Assembly (NCBI RefSeq): GCF_027409185.1
Contig: NC_084462.1
Span: 17,273,577 to 17,337,576, forward strand
Source of the DNA: Cynocephalus volans
Taxonomy: Eukaryota; Chordata; Mammalia; Dermoptera; Cynocephalidae
Direction: 5' to 3'
DNA length: 64,000 nt
The notes under the pieces were generated by a model, which was given only the letters and a program-made list of their open reading frames with translations, did no database searches and had not been told where the DNA came from. A program made the position numbers and the translations under genes. Shown one piece after another: positions 45,455-57,953 of this stretch. The stretch's first letter is position 1. Each line of letters opens with the position of its first letter.

Positions 45455-45864
45455 TTTGTAGCAACCCAGGGTACCCTTATTGATGTAATTAAGTTAAAAT
45501 GAGGTCATATTGGAATAGGATGTACCTTCATCCTCTTATGACTCCAGTCACAAGAGGAGGACACCACATAAAGACACAGAGACACACAAACGTATTCACA
45601 AGAGAGAATATCATTTGACAACAAAGGCGGATATTCAACTCCTGTACCTACAAGCCAAGGAAGACCAAAGACTGCCAGCAAACCCCCAGAAGCTGGAAGC
45701 GGCAGGAAGGATTCTCCTCCTACAGGTTTCAGAGGGAGTGTGGCCCTACCAACACCTTGATTTCAGACTTCTAGCCTTCCCAACTGTAAGACAATAAATT
45801 TCCGTTGTTTTAAGCCACCCAGTTTGTGTATTTGTTCTGGCAGTCCTACAAGACTAACACAAGG
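45455..45864 (+). mobile_element. MaLR LTR, MLT1-like
   Basis: Contains 'taagttaaaatgaggtcata', 'tacaagccaaggaagaccaa', 'ttgatttcagacttctagcc' and 'taagccacccagtttgtgta', the MLT1 landmarks. The 5' end is degraded. Confidence 0.75.
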
Positions 45865-46089
45865 GACTTTACAAAATTAGTTTAGAAAAGTCATTAAACA
45901 AACAAATAGCAGCACTACTTTGCAGGGGGGGGGGGCGGGGAATCTTATTTCCAGTTTCATTTATTCAAAATGTCCAGTTTCACCAAAAATTTATAAGACG
46001 TGCAAAGAAACAAAAAGTATGGCCAAACACAGGGGGAAGAAAGCAAACAATAGAAACTGTCCTTAAGGAAAGCCCAGACATTGAACTTA

Positions 46090-47405
46090 CCAAAAACTTT
46101 AAACCAGCTATTTTAAATATGTTCAAAGAATTAAAGGAAACCATGTCTAAAGAAATAAGGGAAAGTGTAAGAACAATGTCTTATTAATAGAGAATATCAA
46201 TAAACAGATAGAAATTATAAAAAGGAATCATGAAAATTCTGGAGTTGAAAAGTTCAATAACTGAGATGAAAAATTCACTAGCAAGGCTCCACAGCAGATC
46301 TGAGTGGGCTGAAGGAAGAATCACCAAACCTGAAGATGGGTCAACTGAGATTATCTAGTTTAAGGGGCAGAAAAAAAAAGAATGACGAAAAATGAACAGA
46401 TTCTCAGAGACCTGTGGGGCACGATCGAGCATACCAACATACTCATAATGCGAATCACAAAAGGAGACGAGAAAGAAAAAGTTAGAATGAATATTTGAGT
46501 AAATAGCCAAAAATTTCCCAAATTGGTGAAAAGCATTCAATAAAAAATCTCTAACTAGGATCAGTTCAAAGGAGACTCACACCTACACACATCACAATCA
46601 AAATGATCAAACTGCAAAAGACAAAGAGAATCTGAAAGCAATAGGAGAAGTGACTCATCAAGCACAAGGGACCCTCAAAAAGATTAAAAGCTGACTTCTC
46701 ATCAGAAACCATGGAGTAGGGCTGGCCAATTAGCTCAGTTAGAGCACAGCCATATAACATCAAGGTCAAAGGTTCAGATCCCCATACCAGCCAAAAAAAA
46801 GAAACCACTCAGTCCTTAAGGGATGGTATATTCAAAGTGCTGAAAGACAAAGATGTGCAACAAAGAATTCGATATCCAACAAAACTATCTTAGAATATGA
46901 AGAAAAAATTAAGACATTCCCAGATAACCAAAAACAGAGAATCTGTCGCTAGCAGACCTGCCCTACAAGAAATAAATCCACATGAAAATATAAAGAGCAT
47001 CAATAAAAGTAACTACATCAGGAAATACAAAAGACAGTACAAACATTTTTTATTTGTAACTTTTTTTCTAATTAATGCAAAAGACAACTGCATAAAGCAA
47101 TAATTATAAGTCTGTTTTGATGGGCATACAATGTGTACAGATTTAATTTGTATGACAATAACAACACAAACAAGGGGAGAAGGGATGGAGCTATACAGGA
47201 GCAAAATTTTTATACACTATTGAAATTAAATAGACATTAATCCTAATTAGACTGTTATAAATTAAGATGATAATTGTAATCCCCAAGGCAATCGCTAAGA
47301 AAATAAAAAAGTTTAGTTACAGAATTAAAATAGTACACTAGAAAATCCCTATTTAACATAAAAGAAGGTACTAATGGAAGAAAAGAGGAAAATAAAAGGT
47401 AGCAG
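46090..47405 (+). mobile_element. HAL1/L1-like LINE (ORF1-side) fragment
   Basis: 'ggagttgaaaagttcaataa', 'gagacctgtggggcacgatc', 'ttctcatcagaaaccatgga', 'acattcccagataaccaaaa' and 'agacctgccctacaagaaat' occur in consensus order, typical of old L1/HAL1 copies. The frame is broken. A SINE interrupts it at 46719-46799. Confidence 0.75.
46719..46799 (+). mobile_element. tRNA-derived SINE, monomer, nested in the LINE
   Basis: 'gggctggccaattagctcag' to 'gatccccataccagcc' with a short A tail. Host phrase AGAAACCA occurs on both sides, as a target-site duplication. Confidence 0.85.
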
Positions 47406-47413
47406 AGGAAAGA

Positions 47414-47592
47414 AGGGCCGACCCGTGGCTCACTTGGGAGAGTGTGGTGCTGATAACACCAAGGCCACGGGTTCAGATCCCTATTAGAGATGACCGGTTA
47501 GGTCATTTCAGAGAGTGTGGTGCTGACAACACCAAGTCAAGGGTTAAGATCCCCTTACCAATCATCATTTTTTTTAAAAAAAAAAAGATAAT
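47414..47592 (+). mobile_element. tRNA-Ile-derived SINE, dimer
   Basis: 'gggccgacccgtggctcact' with 'gctgataacaccaaggccac', then a second unit ending 'aagatccccttaccaatcat' and an A-rich tail. Flanked by AGAGGAAAGA at 47404-47413 and 47593-47602. Confidence 0.9.
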
Positions 47593-48210
47593 AGAGGAAA
47601 GATACTGGGGGCACAGGGAGCACACAGAGGTCACTACTGAAATTTTTAAATTAGATAACATTTTTTCTATTAAGCACATATTAATATTTATTATTTTCCT
47701 GATTATTAAAATAAGGTAGTCTTCTGAGACAGAATGTAAACTCAGTAGTGATTACCAAATGACCAAATGCTGCTGAAAAATCTGGACTTTGATCATATGA
47801 CAATCTAGAAGACAGAGCTCAAAAAAACATTTTAAATCAAAGACACTACCCTTAACACTTGATTGTTCTTAAATATCTTAATAACCCCTCTGTAGAAGTT
47901 TCAATCATAAGCTATGATTTTAAATATCAATCTACTAAACTAGGATGCTCATATATTCAAAACAAATTTTAATTAAGAAAAAGAAGGAAGAAAGATCATT
48001 TCAGACAGGTTACTCTGTCATGTGATGGACCACAAGCCGCAGAAACGGCAGAAATATATGAAGGAAGATTCTAGTTTTCTATGGGAATCAATGCTATGTT
48101 TACTGACAGGACCTTATTACTCTTATCAAATTGACACCCTCTTAAAGGTAAGTAAGACACAGTGCCTGGAACTGCACTACCCATCAACCTGACCCCAAGA
48201 GATAAAACAG

Positions 48211-48296
48211 ATTAGATGAGAGAGGCCCCACCCTGAAAGGCTGTGGACAAAGGATTAGATGAGCCAGGCCCCACCCTGAAAGGCTGTGGACAAAGG
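48211..48296. repeat. 43 bp unit duplicated in tandem
   Basis: Two head-to-tail copies, 48211-48253 and 48254-48296, both start ATTAGATGAG and share CCACCCTGAAAGGCTGTGGA. They differ at only two positions (agag versus agcc). Confidence 0.92.
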
Positions 48297-49007
48297 ATGG
48301 GATCTGACTCAGAGAGATCTGGGGTCGAGATCCTAGCTGTGTAGATCGGCGAGCAACCACCTCTCAGCTTACCATTTCTAATCCATAAAATAGACATAAG
48401 GATATCCTTACCTGGGCCCAGACATCACCCTTTATGCCTTGATTATAACAACAACCCCTTACAGGCCCCTCTGACATCATTCTCTTCCTGCTCTAGCCCA
48501 TCTGGCACAAACTTCTTTATAGTGGGGTCCAGACTCAACGCAGAACATGGAGTTGGAAGCGCTGGCCCTGAAATGCCACTCACTACCTCTGAAACCCTGA
48601 GAAGGAAGTAGCCTGTCAGATCACAGACTGAGAGCCTTAGAATTAAATGAAACAGTAGAGCTGAAAATAACTAACAAATAGGAAACACACCATAAATGTC
48701 CCCTACTTCCTTCCAGATTTATTATTCTCCAATCAAAAAAGATTTTGTAAATCTGCTAACTAAAACTTAGAATGTATTCCCCATGACAGGTTCTTGGCGG
48801 CCATCAGCTCCTTAGGCAGGCCCAAGTATTAATGCCTTGCATGGGATGCATGTGGAGCTCACACACCACTCCCGTTTGGATACCTCACTCCCCCAAGAGC
48901 AGAGATACCACTGGAAGAAACAGCCAACCAGCAATTAAAGTATTAGAGATCATTTCAGCTTCAAAATTTTGTGATTTTCCAAGTCAGCTATCCACAAATC
49001 AGAAAGT

Positions 49008-49139
<132 letters not shown>

Positions 49140-50186
49140 CTCTCCTTCCCAACCTCCTTCCATCAGAACCTTTGGACAGTAATCACCACTAAAATGCGTG
49201 TCCCAAGCAATCTAGCTCCATGAATTCTGTTAGCAGCTAACATCTTGGGGTCCTTATTCCCCAGAGTCCAAAGCTTTGGGAAAGAAACAGGATTCACCCA
49301 ATAAACCATGCTGTAGCACATGCCCTCTTTATCTAAGCAAACCCTTTGTAAATGCTGACCTATGCAGAAGACACAGGCTGAGAGACCCTGTGCACAGTGC
49401 ACAGAGGGACTGACACTCACAGATTCTCAATCAGCACAGCTGCAGTTCCCTGCATCTGTTGTTGTGAATGTCAAGCCCACCCCAGCCTGGCCCCCACACT
49501 ACTTCATGCTGACCCAGCGAAGGGGCTGCACTAAGCACTTGGAAATGTCCCCAAGTCCGTGAAGCCAAGACACTCCTTAGGATTCTCCCCAAACTGGTAG
49601 AGTGCCCTTCACATGTAAAGTGCTTTTGGAACCATTAAAGGACATTTGAATTTTATAAGCAGGGGGTGAGTAAGATTCTTATCATCCCAGAAGATTTGAA
49701 TGCATCTTCCAATGGACTACAAGCTCAGTGATCTACCACTACAGAAGGCTGCTGTCCCTACTACCAGTTCCCCAGAATGTGGGGATGAAGACGACCAGCG
49801 AGAGATGGCACGGAGGCACGGGGCTAATTCTCCAAATTGAGCATTCATCAGAATCACCTGGTGGGCTTATTCAAACACAGATGGCTGGACCCCACCCCCA
49901 GCTTATTGCAGATGAAGAAACCGAGGCTTAGAGAAGTGTTGGGGAGAAGGTTTGCATTTCAGTGGCCCCATCAAGAGCACCACACAGGTCTTGAGGCTGA
50001 GCATCTCCAAGGATGCAGAGGACAGGTTTGCCTAGGTGGCCAGAGAGCCAGTAAGTAAGGCAATGAAGAGACAAGGAGTTGGCTTTGACTGGGAATGTCC
50101 TCAGTCACAGGCCCTCTTATGTGTCCTTCCACCTTAGTTTTCTGAGTGCAAGAAGGGCAGAAAATCCAGGTGAGTGGGTTTAGCCT

Positions 50187-50525
50187 AGGGGTTCTCAACC
50201 TAGCTGCACATTAGAATTACCCGGGGTGCTTTTAAAACTGTAGATGCCTGAACCAGCACAGACCAATTAAATTAGAACTTCGAAGTAGGGGACCTGAATT
50301 GGAAGGTTGCAAATCCTCTCCAGGTGATTTTAAGGAGCATCAGGGTTAAGAGCCATTGGCTTAGGGCCGGCCCGTGGCTCACTCGGGAGAGTGTGGTGCT
50401 GATAACACCAAGGCCACAGGTTCGGATCCCATATAGGGATGGCCGGTATGGTGCTGACAACACCAAGTCAAGGGTTAAGATCCCCTTACCGGTCATCTTT
50501 TTTAAAAAAAGAGCCATTGGGCTTA
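50187..50525. mobile_element. MER5-type hAT-Charlie element split by a SINE
   Basis: 'ggttctcaacctagctgcac' and 'attagaattacccggggtgc' give the MER5 left side. The right end around 50335 and 50520 is separated by the SINE at 50365-50508. Confidence 0.75.
50365..50508 (+). mobile_element. tRNA-Ile-derived SINE, internally shortened dimer
   Basis: 'gggccggcccgtggctcact' plus 'gataacaccaaggccacagg', then directly 'ggccggtatggtgctgacaa', lacking the head of the right unit, and ending 'ccccttaccggtcatctttt'. The duplication AAGAGCCATTGG occurs at 50348-50359 and 50509-50520. Confidence 0.88.
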
Positions 50526-50526
50526 G

Positions 50527-50692
50527 GGCAGTGGTTCTCAATCACCTGGTGAGCTTGTTAAAAAACAGGTTGCAGGGTTCCATCCCACACATTCTCATTA
50601 ACTGGGTCTTGGGTGGGGCCTGAGAATTGAAATTTCTAACAAGTTCTCAGGTGCTGCTGCTGGTCCAGGGGCCACAGTTTGAGAACCACTGT
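50527..50692. mobile_element. Second MER5-type element
   Basis: It begins 'gcagtggttctcaatcacct' and ends with the inverse, 'cacagtttgagaaccactgt', giving terminal inverted repeats of a hAT-Charlie MITE of about 165 bases. Confidence 0.8.
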
Positions 50693-51321
50693 GGTATGGT
50701 GAGCAGAGAGAAGGCATTCAGTACCTTGCCTAACCTTGACCCAAAACAGAATCAGGTGTTCCTAAGTGCTGCAGCCTTGCTTTTATTTATTCATCCAGAC
50801 AGGAAAAAGATAGGGAAAATGAACAATGACATTCCACACTACAACTTTTCCACTGAAATAAAATGAAATGGAGTCAATAGATGGCCTCAATTTTCAACAT
50901 GAATATTCCTTCTCAAGTACATGAAACTATTTCTACCTTTGATTAAAAACTTCTCTAAGCAACTGTTATTCTGAAATTAACAAATTGTTCTCAGGAAATG
51001 GAAGCAGAAGTTTCCTCATTCTTATCTTGGCCATGGCCTCAAAAATGAGAATTCAGCAGCTCTGTGGCCAGGGAACACAGGAACACCCCAGATGTGGAAA
51101 AACAAGTACTTCTTTCCACAGGTACCACACTTCACCCCAGATCCTCTCATGCCAAAGACAGTTCCATAACCACTGTGCTGTTTGACTACCTACAGGTAGC
51201 ACACTTTAAACAGAAACTTTTCATAACCTCAATTTCATTAACCTGAAGGTTTATTTTTCGTTTAATAACTTATTTTACGTAACATAACATTACAATTTGG
51301 GGGGGGGACTGCGATCGGTAT

Positions 51322-51712
51322 CTGTTGGGAAAATGTAGGAAAAATGGTCAGAATCCTGCGGAGCATTTGATGTAAATAGGCATATGTGCTCAGGTGTTCC
51401 TTGATTATCGTCTAGTGTAATTGCGCATGTGCACCCAGGTGTCCTGGGTTATGGACTTAAGTATAAGGATGAGTGGCTCTGATCCACAGCTCCTCCCATC
51501 CCCGGGATGCCCCTACTGCTGCTGGAGGCTGCTGCTGCTAGTGCCCCCAGGACCCTCTGCAAGGCCACTGCTGCTACCGGACCTGTAAGCTGCTGCCGCT
51601 GAGGAAGTTGAGGGCTGAACTCATGTCATCTGCCAACAGCTCCTGGAATCTTTCCCAATTACCTAGCATGAACCTGCGTGTGAGGGGTCTGGGGACCCAG
51701 TCTGTATGTACA
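51322..51712 (+). mobile_element. Possible unclassified solo LTR
   Basis: A 390-base block that starts TGTTGGGAAAATGTAGG and ends ...TGTATGTACA. It has a TATA-like 'agtataaggatg' at about 51460, followed by a GC-rich CTG-repeat stretch ('ctactgctgctggaggctgc'). It stands out from its A/T-rich surroundings. No target-site duplication, internal region or coding capacity was seen. It could instead be unique sequence. Confidence 0.3.
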
Positions 51713-51819
51713 ATGGGTTTGGAGGGTCTGAGCCCTAGCTCTGACAATATAAATGGAAACTCAGTATAACCCAAATAATGAAAAATTTTGGCTTTAGTTA
51801 TAATTTGCCTTACTTTCCA

Positions 51820-51856
51820 GTATCCAAACCCCTTGACCTTGGTGTTATATATTTTC
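51820..51856 (-). mobile_element. Small SINE remnant
   Basis: 'agtatccaaaccccttgacc' followed by 'ttggtgttata' is a short reverse piece of the tRNA-like SINE. Confidence 0.5.
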
Positions 51857-52079
51857 AAATAAAGAAAATCATTCCAACCCTACAATCGGTATATACCCAT
51901 CTTATTTTTGCATATTACCTTCCACATACAAAAGGCTGTAACATACCATATAGGTTAAATATCAAGCATGCTTCCATGTTTCTATAGAACATTTCTCTTT
52001 CAAATTTTCTGTAAAAAACAAAAAATGCCTACATTCCTAGCCACTCAAATAATCACTATTAACATTTTTCCATTCCATC

Positions 52080-53120
52080 TTTTTTCCTTTTAAATACATT
52101 TACATGTTTTAATTGTGAAATATTTCAAACATACATAAAAGTACAGAAAGTATAATCCATGTATCAACCACCAAGATTTAACTGAAAATAACATTTTGCC
52201 GTATTTTTTTCTGAAGAAAATTTTTGCATAAATAAAATGTTACTATGCACATAATCCCCACCTTCTCCCCTCCCCTTCTCAAAGTAACCACTATTCTAGA
52301 GTTCACAGGTATCACTTCCAGGCAGGTCCTTGTACTTCTCTACATAGGTATCCATAAAATGTATACAAATATCATACTCAGTTATATATATTAAACATAT
52401 ATAATTTTATTTTTCCCACTGGCTTATTTAACTTTTTACATTGAAATAAAACATGCATACAGAAAAGCACACATATCAAAACTGTTCAGCTCAGTGAATT
52501 TTCCAAATGAGCACTCCAGTGTAACAGCATCCAGATAAAGAAAGAGAACATACCGAGCACCCAACACCCACTCTTGTTCCCTTTCAGTCACTACCCCTCA
52601 AGGGTAACCGCTGACTTCTAACACCACAGGTGTTTTGTCGGGGGGTGGGGGTTGCCTGTTTATAGATTAAGTGGAATCTGACGGTAAGTTCCTTTGTTGC
52701 TGACTTCCTTCCCTCTGCACTATGCTAGGCGATCCACCCCTGTCATCGCATGTAGCTGGAGGCTGTTCGTTCTCACTGCTATGGATTCCACGGCATGAAA
52801 ATGCCACCATTTACTTATTCGTTCTACTTCTGCTAGGCCTTTGGGTAGTTTCCAGTGTTTTCCTATTACATAAAGTACTGCTATGAACATTCTAGCACGT
52901 GTCTTTTGGTGGACATATGTACGCATTTCTGTTGAGTACACACCTAAAAATGAAATTGCTGGACCACGGGATTTGCATATGTTCAGCGTAGTAAATATTT
53001 CCAGTTTTCCAAAGTGACTGAGCCAATTTACACTCCCACCAGCAAGAGTTTCAGCTGCCTCACATATGAGCCAACACTCAGTATTTTCTGTCCTTTCTTT
53101 CCCTCTTTCTGGTAGCCCTA
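52080..53120 (-). mobile_element. Old L1 3' region, reverse orientation
   Basis: 'ccactggcttatttaacttt', 'gtagtttccagtgttttcct', 'taaagtactgctatgaacat' and 'gaaattgctggaccacggga' are reverse-complement L1 ORF2-end/3'UTR phrases. It is heavily mutated. Similar phrases continue to about 53420. Confidence 0.65.
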
Positions 53121-53689
53121 CGCCTCTTTTAACAGAGCTGCACTCAAATCACCACTTTATCTTGATTTTTTTTCTTTCACGTTACAACCACTGTTCCATA
53201 TTCCTAGGAAGTTATTAAGACTAATTACCTGTAGTAATGGCATAATATCTTAGGTATGAAACTAAAAAATCACTTAGCCATTCTCCCATTAACTGTTTTC
53301 TGCTATTATAAACGGCATGAAGAATACCCTCATGCACAAAATATTTTGCTGCATTTTTTATTCTATCCTTAGGATCAATTCCTAAAGAATTGCACATTTT
53401 TGTTTCCTGCTAATGGAGACTTTCCTGAATGGCTTTTATATACCCATATGAACAACACTACATCACTAACAGAAAAATGTCAAAGACTTTCTTCAGAAAC
53501 CCTCTTCAGAGTTATTACAGTGCTACTTGGTAATCTACTGAATATGTTCTTATGGCATTAAAAAAAAGAAACAAATTTTAGCTTCCTCACTGATGAGCAG
53601 AAGGACAACCACTAAGAATAGATCATAATGCAAGTTTTCTCCAAATCCACTGCCACCCCCCAAAATACTCTTCACTCTCTTCAGCCAGT

Positions 53690-54150
53690 GAACATTCCTT
53701 CCCTGCTGCTCCCCTCGTCCACTTCTCTCTGGCCACACTGGCCTTCTCACTGTCCTATACACACAACAGGTATCTTCTGGCCGTAAAGCCTTGGCAACAG
53801 TTGCCTCTTCTGCCTGGGACTCTCTTTGCCCAGATATCAGCCAGACCAACTCCTGTGTTTCCTTCAAATCCTGGCTCAAACATAACTTTCTCAATGATGT
53901 TTTCTCAGTGAAAACCTCATCTTTCGTGATCACCTCCACTCCCACCCTAGGTCCTCCCCCAGCTCTAATTTTTTTCCACAGTGCTCTATCATATATCATT
54001 TCCTTATTACATCTACTGAATATTGTCCACCTCCCGCCACAAGAATATAAACTCCACAAGAGCAGGTCTTTATGTTTATTTTATTCACAATGACCAAGAA
54101 CAGTGCCCAGCACAAAGCAGATGCTCAATAACATCTACTTGAATGAGTGA
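53690..54150 (+). mobile_element. L2 (LINE-2) 3' end
   Basis: 'tcttctgcctgggactctct', 'caaatcctggctcaaacata', 'tataaactccacaagagcag' and 'cagtgcccagcacaaagcag' followed by 'atgctcaataa' are L2 3' landmarks in order. The 100-codon frame over it is not a gene. Confidence 0.85.
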
Positions 54151-54639
54151 GTGGAATGTAATTCACATGAACAAGAAAGCCATATAACTTAACCATGATT
54201 ACCTAGGCACGGTAAAACCTCCAGCCCCCCCAGCACCAACAAATCTCATTTAAAGTCTCGCCAATGACAGGAACCATGCCTCAATGAGCTATAGCAAGAG
54301 ACAAAAGCTGCTGACACAAAGAGGAAGGCTGTCAACAGACGTTGCCGTAGAGGCCATGAGGGTAACATCTCATGTTGGCAGTATCTTACCTCCTCCACCA
54401 CGGCCTCTCTGCCAATTTTCGGCTATATCCATTTTCCCCCAAAAGAATATAAGAACTCAGATGACATAAAGCTGTAGTGTGCCATCTGGACAAATGACAC
54501 AAATAAGAGAAGAAAGTTGTTCATCTTCCTGTAATGGTTTAAATGTTTCTACCTTGAAGCAAAGTATAAATAAACAATCTCATAAGGTCCCTCCAAGCCC
54601 TCTGGTACTTATTAGCTAATAATTTCCAAACTGAATCCT

Positions 54640-54890
54640 CTCCAGCATCCAAGTTCAGTTCAAATACCACTTCAACAGTGAAGTATTTTCTGAGCCCAGT
54701 TAGAGCCTATCAGTCCTTCCTTTGCACTCTCATAATTGGCTTGAGTCTTCCTCAAGCTGTCTCGTTCACGGATTTCTCCTAAACTAGAACATATTCCCTT
54801 AGGGAGCTTTAATTTCTCAATACTGCCTAACATGGGTGTAGCATATAGCATACACACCCATAAAGTGCTTTATGATGGATAACTACGTAC
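54640..54890 (+). mobile_element. L2-like fragment
   Basis: 'agttcagttcaaataccact' and 'gaagtattttctgagcccag' resemble the L2 3' region. Confidence 0.5.
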
Positions 54891-54945
54891 CTGCATTCAA
54901 AAGAATAAAGCCAGACCTGTTCCTCACAACATCCACAATAACTAC

Positions 54946-55208
54946 AGTTCCCAATTTATGACGGTTCAACTCACAATTTTACAATTTTTCAACTTTATGA
55001 TGGTAAAAAAGCAATATGCATTCAGTATGGTCCTCAACTTACAACAGGATTACTCTGAATATCTTAAAAAATCCGAATAAACCCATCGTAAATTGAAAAT
55101 ACTGTAATTAGAAAACAAACTTTCGATTTACACTATTTTCAACTTAAGATGATTTAATCCAGATGTATTTCCATCATAAGTCAAGGAGCAAAGTCAAGGA
55201 GCATCTGT
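54946..55208. mobile_element. Tigger-type DNA transposon
   Basis: It starts 'cagttcccaatttatgacgg' and ends 'agtcaaggagcatctgta', the same family as 44497-44776. The phrase 'aaagtcaaggagca' is locally duplicated at the right end. Confidence 0.75.
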
Positions 55209-56372
55209 AATTCAAAATGGATCATAGGCCTAAATGTAAGAGCTAAAACTACAAAACTCTTAGTGGGAAATATAGGAGTAAATCTTCATGACCTTGGGTT
55301 AGGCAAAACCTTCTTAGATATGACACCAAAAGCACAAGCAACAAAAGAATAAAACAGGTAAATTGAATTTCATCTAATTTAAAAACTGCTGCAAAAGAAA
55401 ATGAAAAAACAACCCACAGAATGGGAGAAAATACTTGAAATCATATAATGAAAAGGGACTTGTATCTAGAATATAAAGAATTCTTACAACTCAATTTTTT
55501 AAAAAAGACAAATTCCCTAATTTTAAAAAAGTGCAAAGGATTTGAATAGAGATCTTCCAAAGAAGATGTACAAATGGGCAATAGGCACATGAAAAAATGT
55601 CCAACCACAATAAGATACCACTTCATACCCACTAAGATGTCTATATTCAAAAAGACAGGCAGAGATGGTGCGGTTAAAAAAAAAAAAAGGTGGTGAGGAT
55701 GTGGAGAACTTAGAACCCTCAGACATTGCTGGTGGGAATATAAAATGGTGCAGCTGCTTTGAAAAAGTCTAGCAGTTACTCAAAAAGTTATAGGTTACCA
55801 TACAACCCAGCAATTCCACTCCTAGATTTATACTTAAGAGAAATAAAAACACTTGTTTACACAAAACATATGTCCACACATGCATGTTCACTGTAGCATT
55901 ATTCATTAATAGCCAAAGAGTAGAAACAACCCACATGTCCGTCAATTGAGGAATAGATAAGTAAAATGTGGTACATCCATACAATGGAATATTATTTGGC
56001 AATAAAAAAGAAATGAGGTACTGATACACGTTACAACATGGATGAACCTTGAAAACATGCTAAATGAAAGAAGCTAGTCACAAAAGACCACATATTATAT
56101 GGTTCTATTTATATGAAATTCCCAGAATAGGCAAATCTATAGAGAGAGAAACAAGAGTAGTGGTTGCCTAGTGGTGAGGCTTGTGGGAGTTGGGAGGAAT
56201 GGGAGTGACTGCTAATGGGTAGGGGGTTTCTTTCTTGGCTGAAGAAAATGTTCTAAGTTTACTGTGCTGATATCTGTGAATATACTAGAAACCATTTAAT
56301 TTCACACTTTAAAAGGATAAATTACATGATATGTGAATTATATCTCAATAAAGCTGCTGAAAAATGTCAGAT
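55209..56372 (+). mobile_element. L1 3' region (ORF2 end and 3'UTR)
   Basis: A long run of L1 landmarks: 'gaccttgggttaggcaaaac', 'gagaaaatacttgaaatcat', 'caattccactcctagattta', 'catccatacaatggaatatt' and 'atatctcaataaagctgctg'. It is multiply broken, with an A run at 55677-55688. Confidence 0.9.
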
Positions 56373-56508
56373 AAATTCCCTATCTTCTACAGTTCTTGTG
56401 AAAACAAAGTAATTTTTAAAAATTTTTCTATCCCAGCACATCTGGAACACAGATGGCTCAAAATTTTGAATGAAGGTGTCTACTAAGAAGGGAAAACATC
56501 TATCTATG

Positions 56509-56924
56509 TGATGGAGTTTGGATGTGTTGTCCCCTCAAAAACTCATGTGGAAATTTGATCTCCAATGTGGCAGTGTTGGAAACTGATTGAGTCATGGGGG
56601 CAGATCCCTCATGAATGGATTAATGCTGTCCCTGGGGGAGGAGGGGTAGTGAGTGAGTTCTCGCTCTATTAGTTCCCGCGAGAGCTCGTTGTTTATAGGA
56701 CCCTGGCACCTCCTCTCTCTCTCTTTCTCTCTTGCTTCCTCTCTTGCCATGTGATCTGCTTGTACTCACCAGCTGCCTGCCGCTTTTCCGCCATGAGTAG
56801 AAGCAGCCTGAGGCCCATGCCAGATGCAGCTGTCCCAGAATCATAAGTCAAATAAACCTCTGTTCTTTACAAATTACCCAGTCTCAGGTATTTCTGTAAT
56901 AGCAACACAGAACGGACTAAAACA
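56509..56924 (+). mobile_element. MaLR solo LTR, MST/THE1-like
   Basis: About 416 bases, TGATGGAGTTTGGATGTG to ...ACGGACTAAAACA. It is closely similar to the copy at 14712-15112 (shared 'ttagttcccgcgagagc', 'agtagaagcagcctgag' and 'aataaacctctgttcttta'). There is no internal region. The flanking duplication is weak (CTATG / CTAGT). Confidence 0.87.
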
Positions 56925-57299
56925 CTAGTAACCTGATTTGTTTCAGGCATGGGTAGAAAAATCTAGGTGGTGATGTTGCCACAAAAACTTCAAGTAGCCA
57001 TCTCAATGTCCTAGGGATCTCTCTGGGGTTCACATGGCCATGCAGCAGCAAGTCGATAGGACTGGAAGCAGCCACTGAATGCTAAGAAACAAATTAAGTC
57101 CCCACTGATATAGTACTTTTCCCACTCTTACTCATCCCATGAGCTCAATCATCTTCATCAGGCAGGGACGAAGACAGTCATCTGGACAGCTGGGTGCAAT
57201 ACCAATCACCATTAAAGCGAGAGCCACTACCAGTGGAACTCTGTGTCTGGAAGTTTACTGGATGCTATATATGAGTACAACATCTCCTGAATCCCCAAA

Positions 57300-57690
57300 A
57301 CACTGTAAATAAGCATTGTGATCCCACTTTACACATGTGAAAACTGGAGGCCCAGCTGGCAGAGCGACCTGCCCAAGGTCACAAAGCCAGAGAGGTGACT
57401 TGTGGGGCCAGAACTTGCACCAGGTTATCCAATGACACCAAACCCTGGGCTCTCTCTCTTACTCACTGCCTCATACAACACCCAAAAACACCGTGAGAAG
57501 GAGCAGGGGCCGGAGGTCAGGTGATTAACATGAATCTCTAACTGGTCTGTGACTGTCACCAAGTAGTTCACTCCTCTGCACTCGGCTTTCCCCTCTTTAA
57601 AGTGAGGACAAGACCACCTACTTTACTGTTTGGTTGCAAGAATTCAAAAAAGAAAACGTGAAAGCACCTAGCACAGTGCCTGGTGCCTGA
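57300..57690 (+). repeat. Two MIR-like fragments
   Basis: The stretch 57325-57450 has 'atgtgaaaactggaggccca' and 'acctgcccaaggtcacaaag'. The stretch 57545-57690 ends 'agcacctagcacagtgcctg'. Confidence 0.65.
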
Positions 57691-57904
57691 GCTTTTCTTT
57701 ATTAATGGACCTGTACACCAGATACTAAATTCCCACAGCAAACCACAGATCGGGTGAGCTGCTGACCAGGGTCAGTCCTAGATGTGACCATGGCATCTTG
57801 TTCTCATCAAGAACTGAGCCACACCCAGGATTCCGCATATAACCCTAACTAGACCACAGACTGTCCCTGAGCCTCAGGGAACCGCATGTGAACCACATGT
57901 GCAC

Positions 57905-57953
57905 ATGCATGCACGTGCGTACACACACATGCGCGCACACACACACACACAAG
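57905..57953. repeat. CA/CG alternating simple repeat
   Basis: 'catgcatgcacgtgcgtaca' followed by 'gcgcgcacacacacac'. Alternating purine-pyrimidine. Confidence 0.8.

Noticed and set aside
47414-47592. tRNA-Ile genes, here and at each of the SINE copies.
   Set aside because: The tRNA-like heads are diverged, fused into dimers, A-tailed and flanked by target duplications, so they are SINEs.
53550-54093. Open frames of 169 and 100 codons on opposite strands.
   Set aside because: They overlap each other and lie on an L2 element; no protein family is recognisable.
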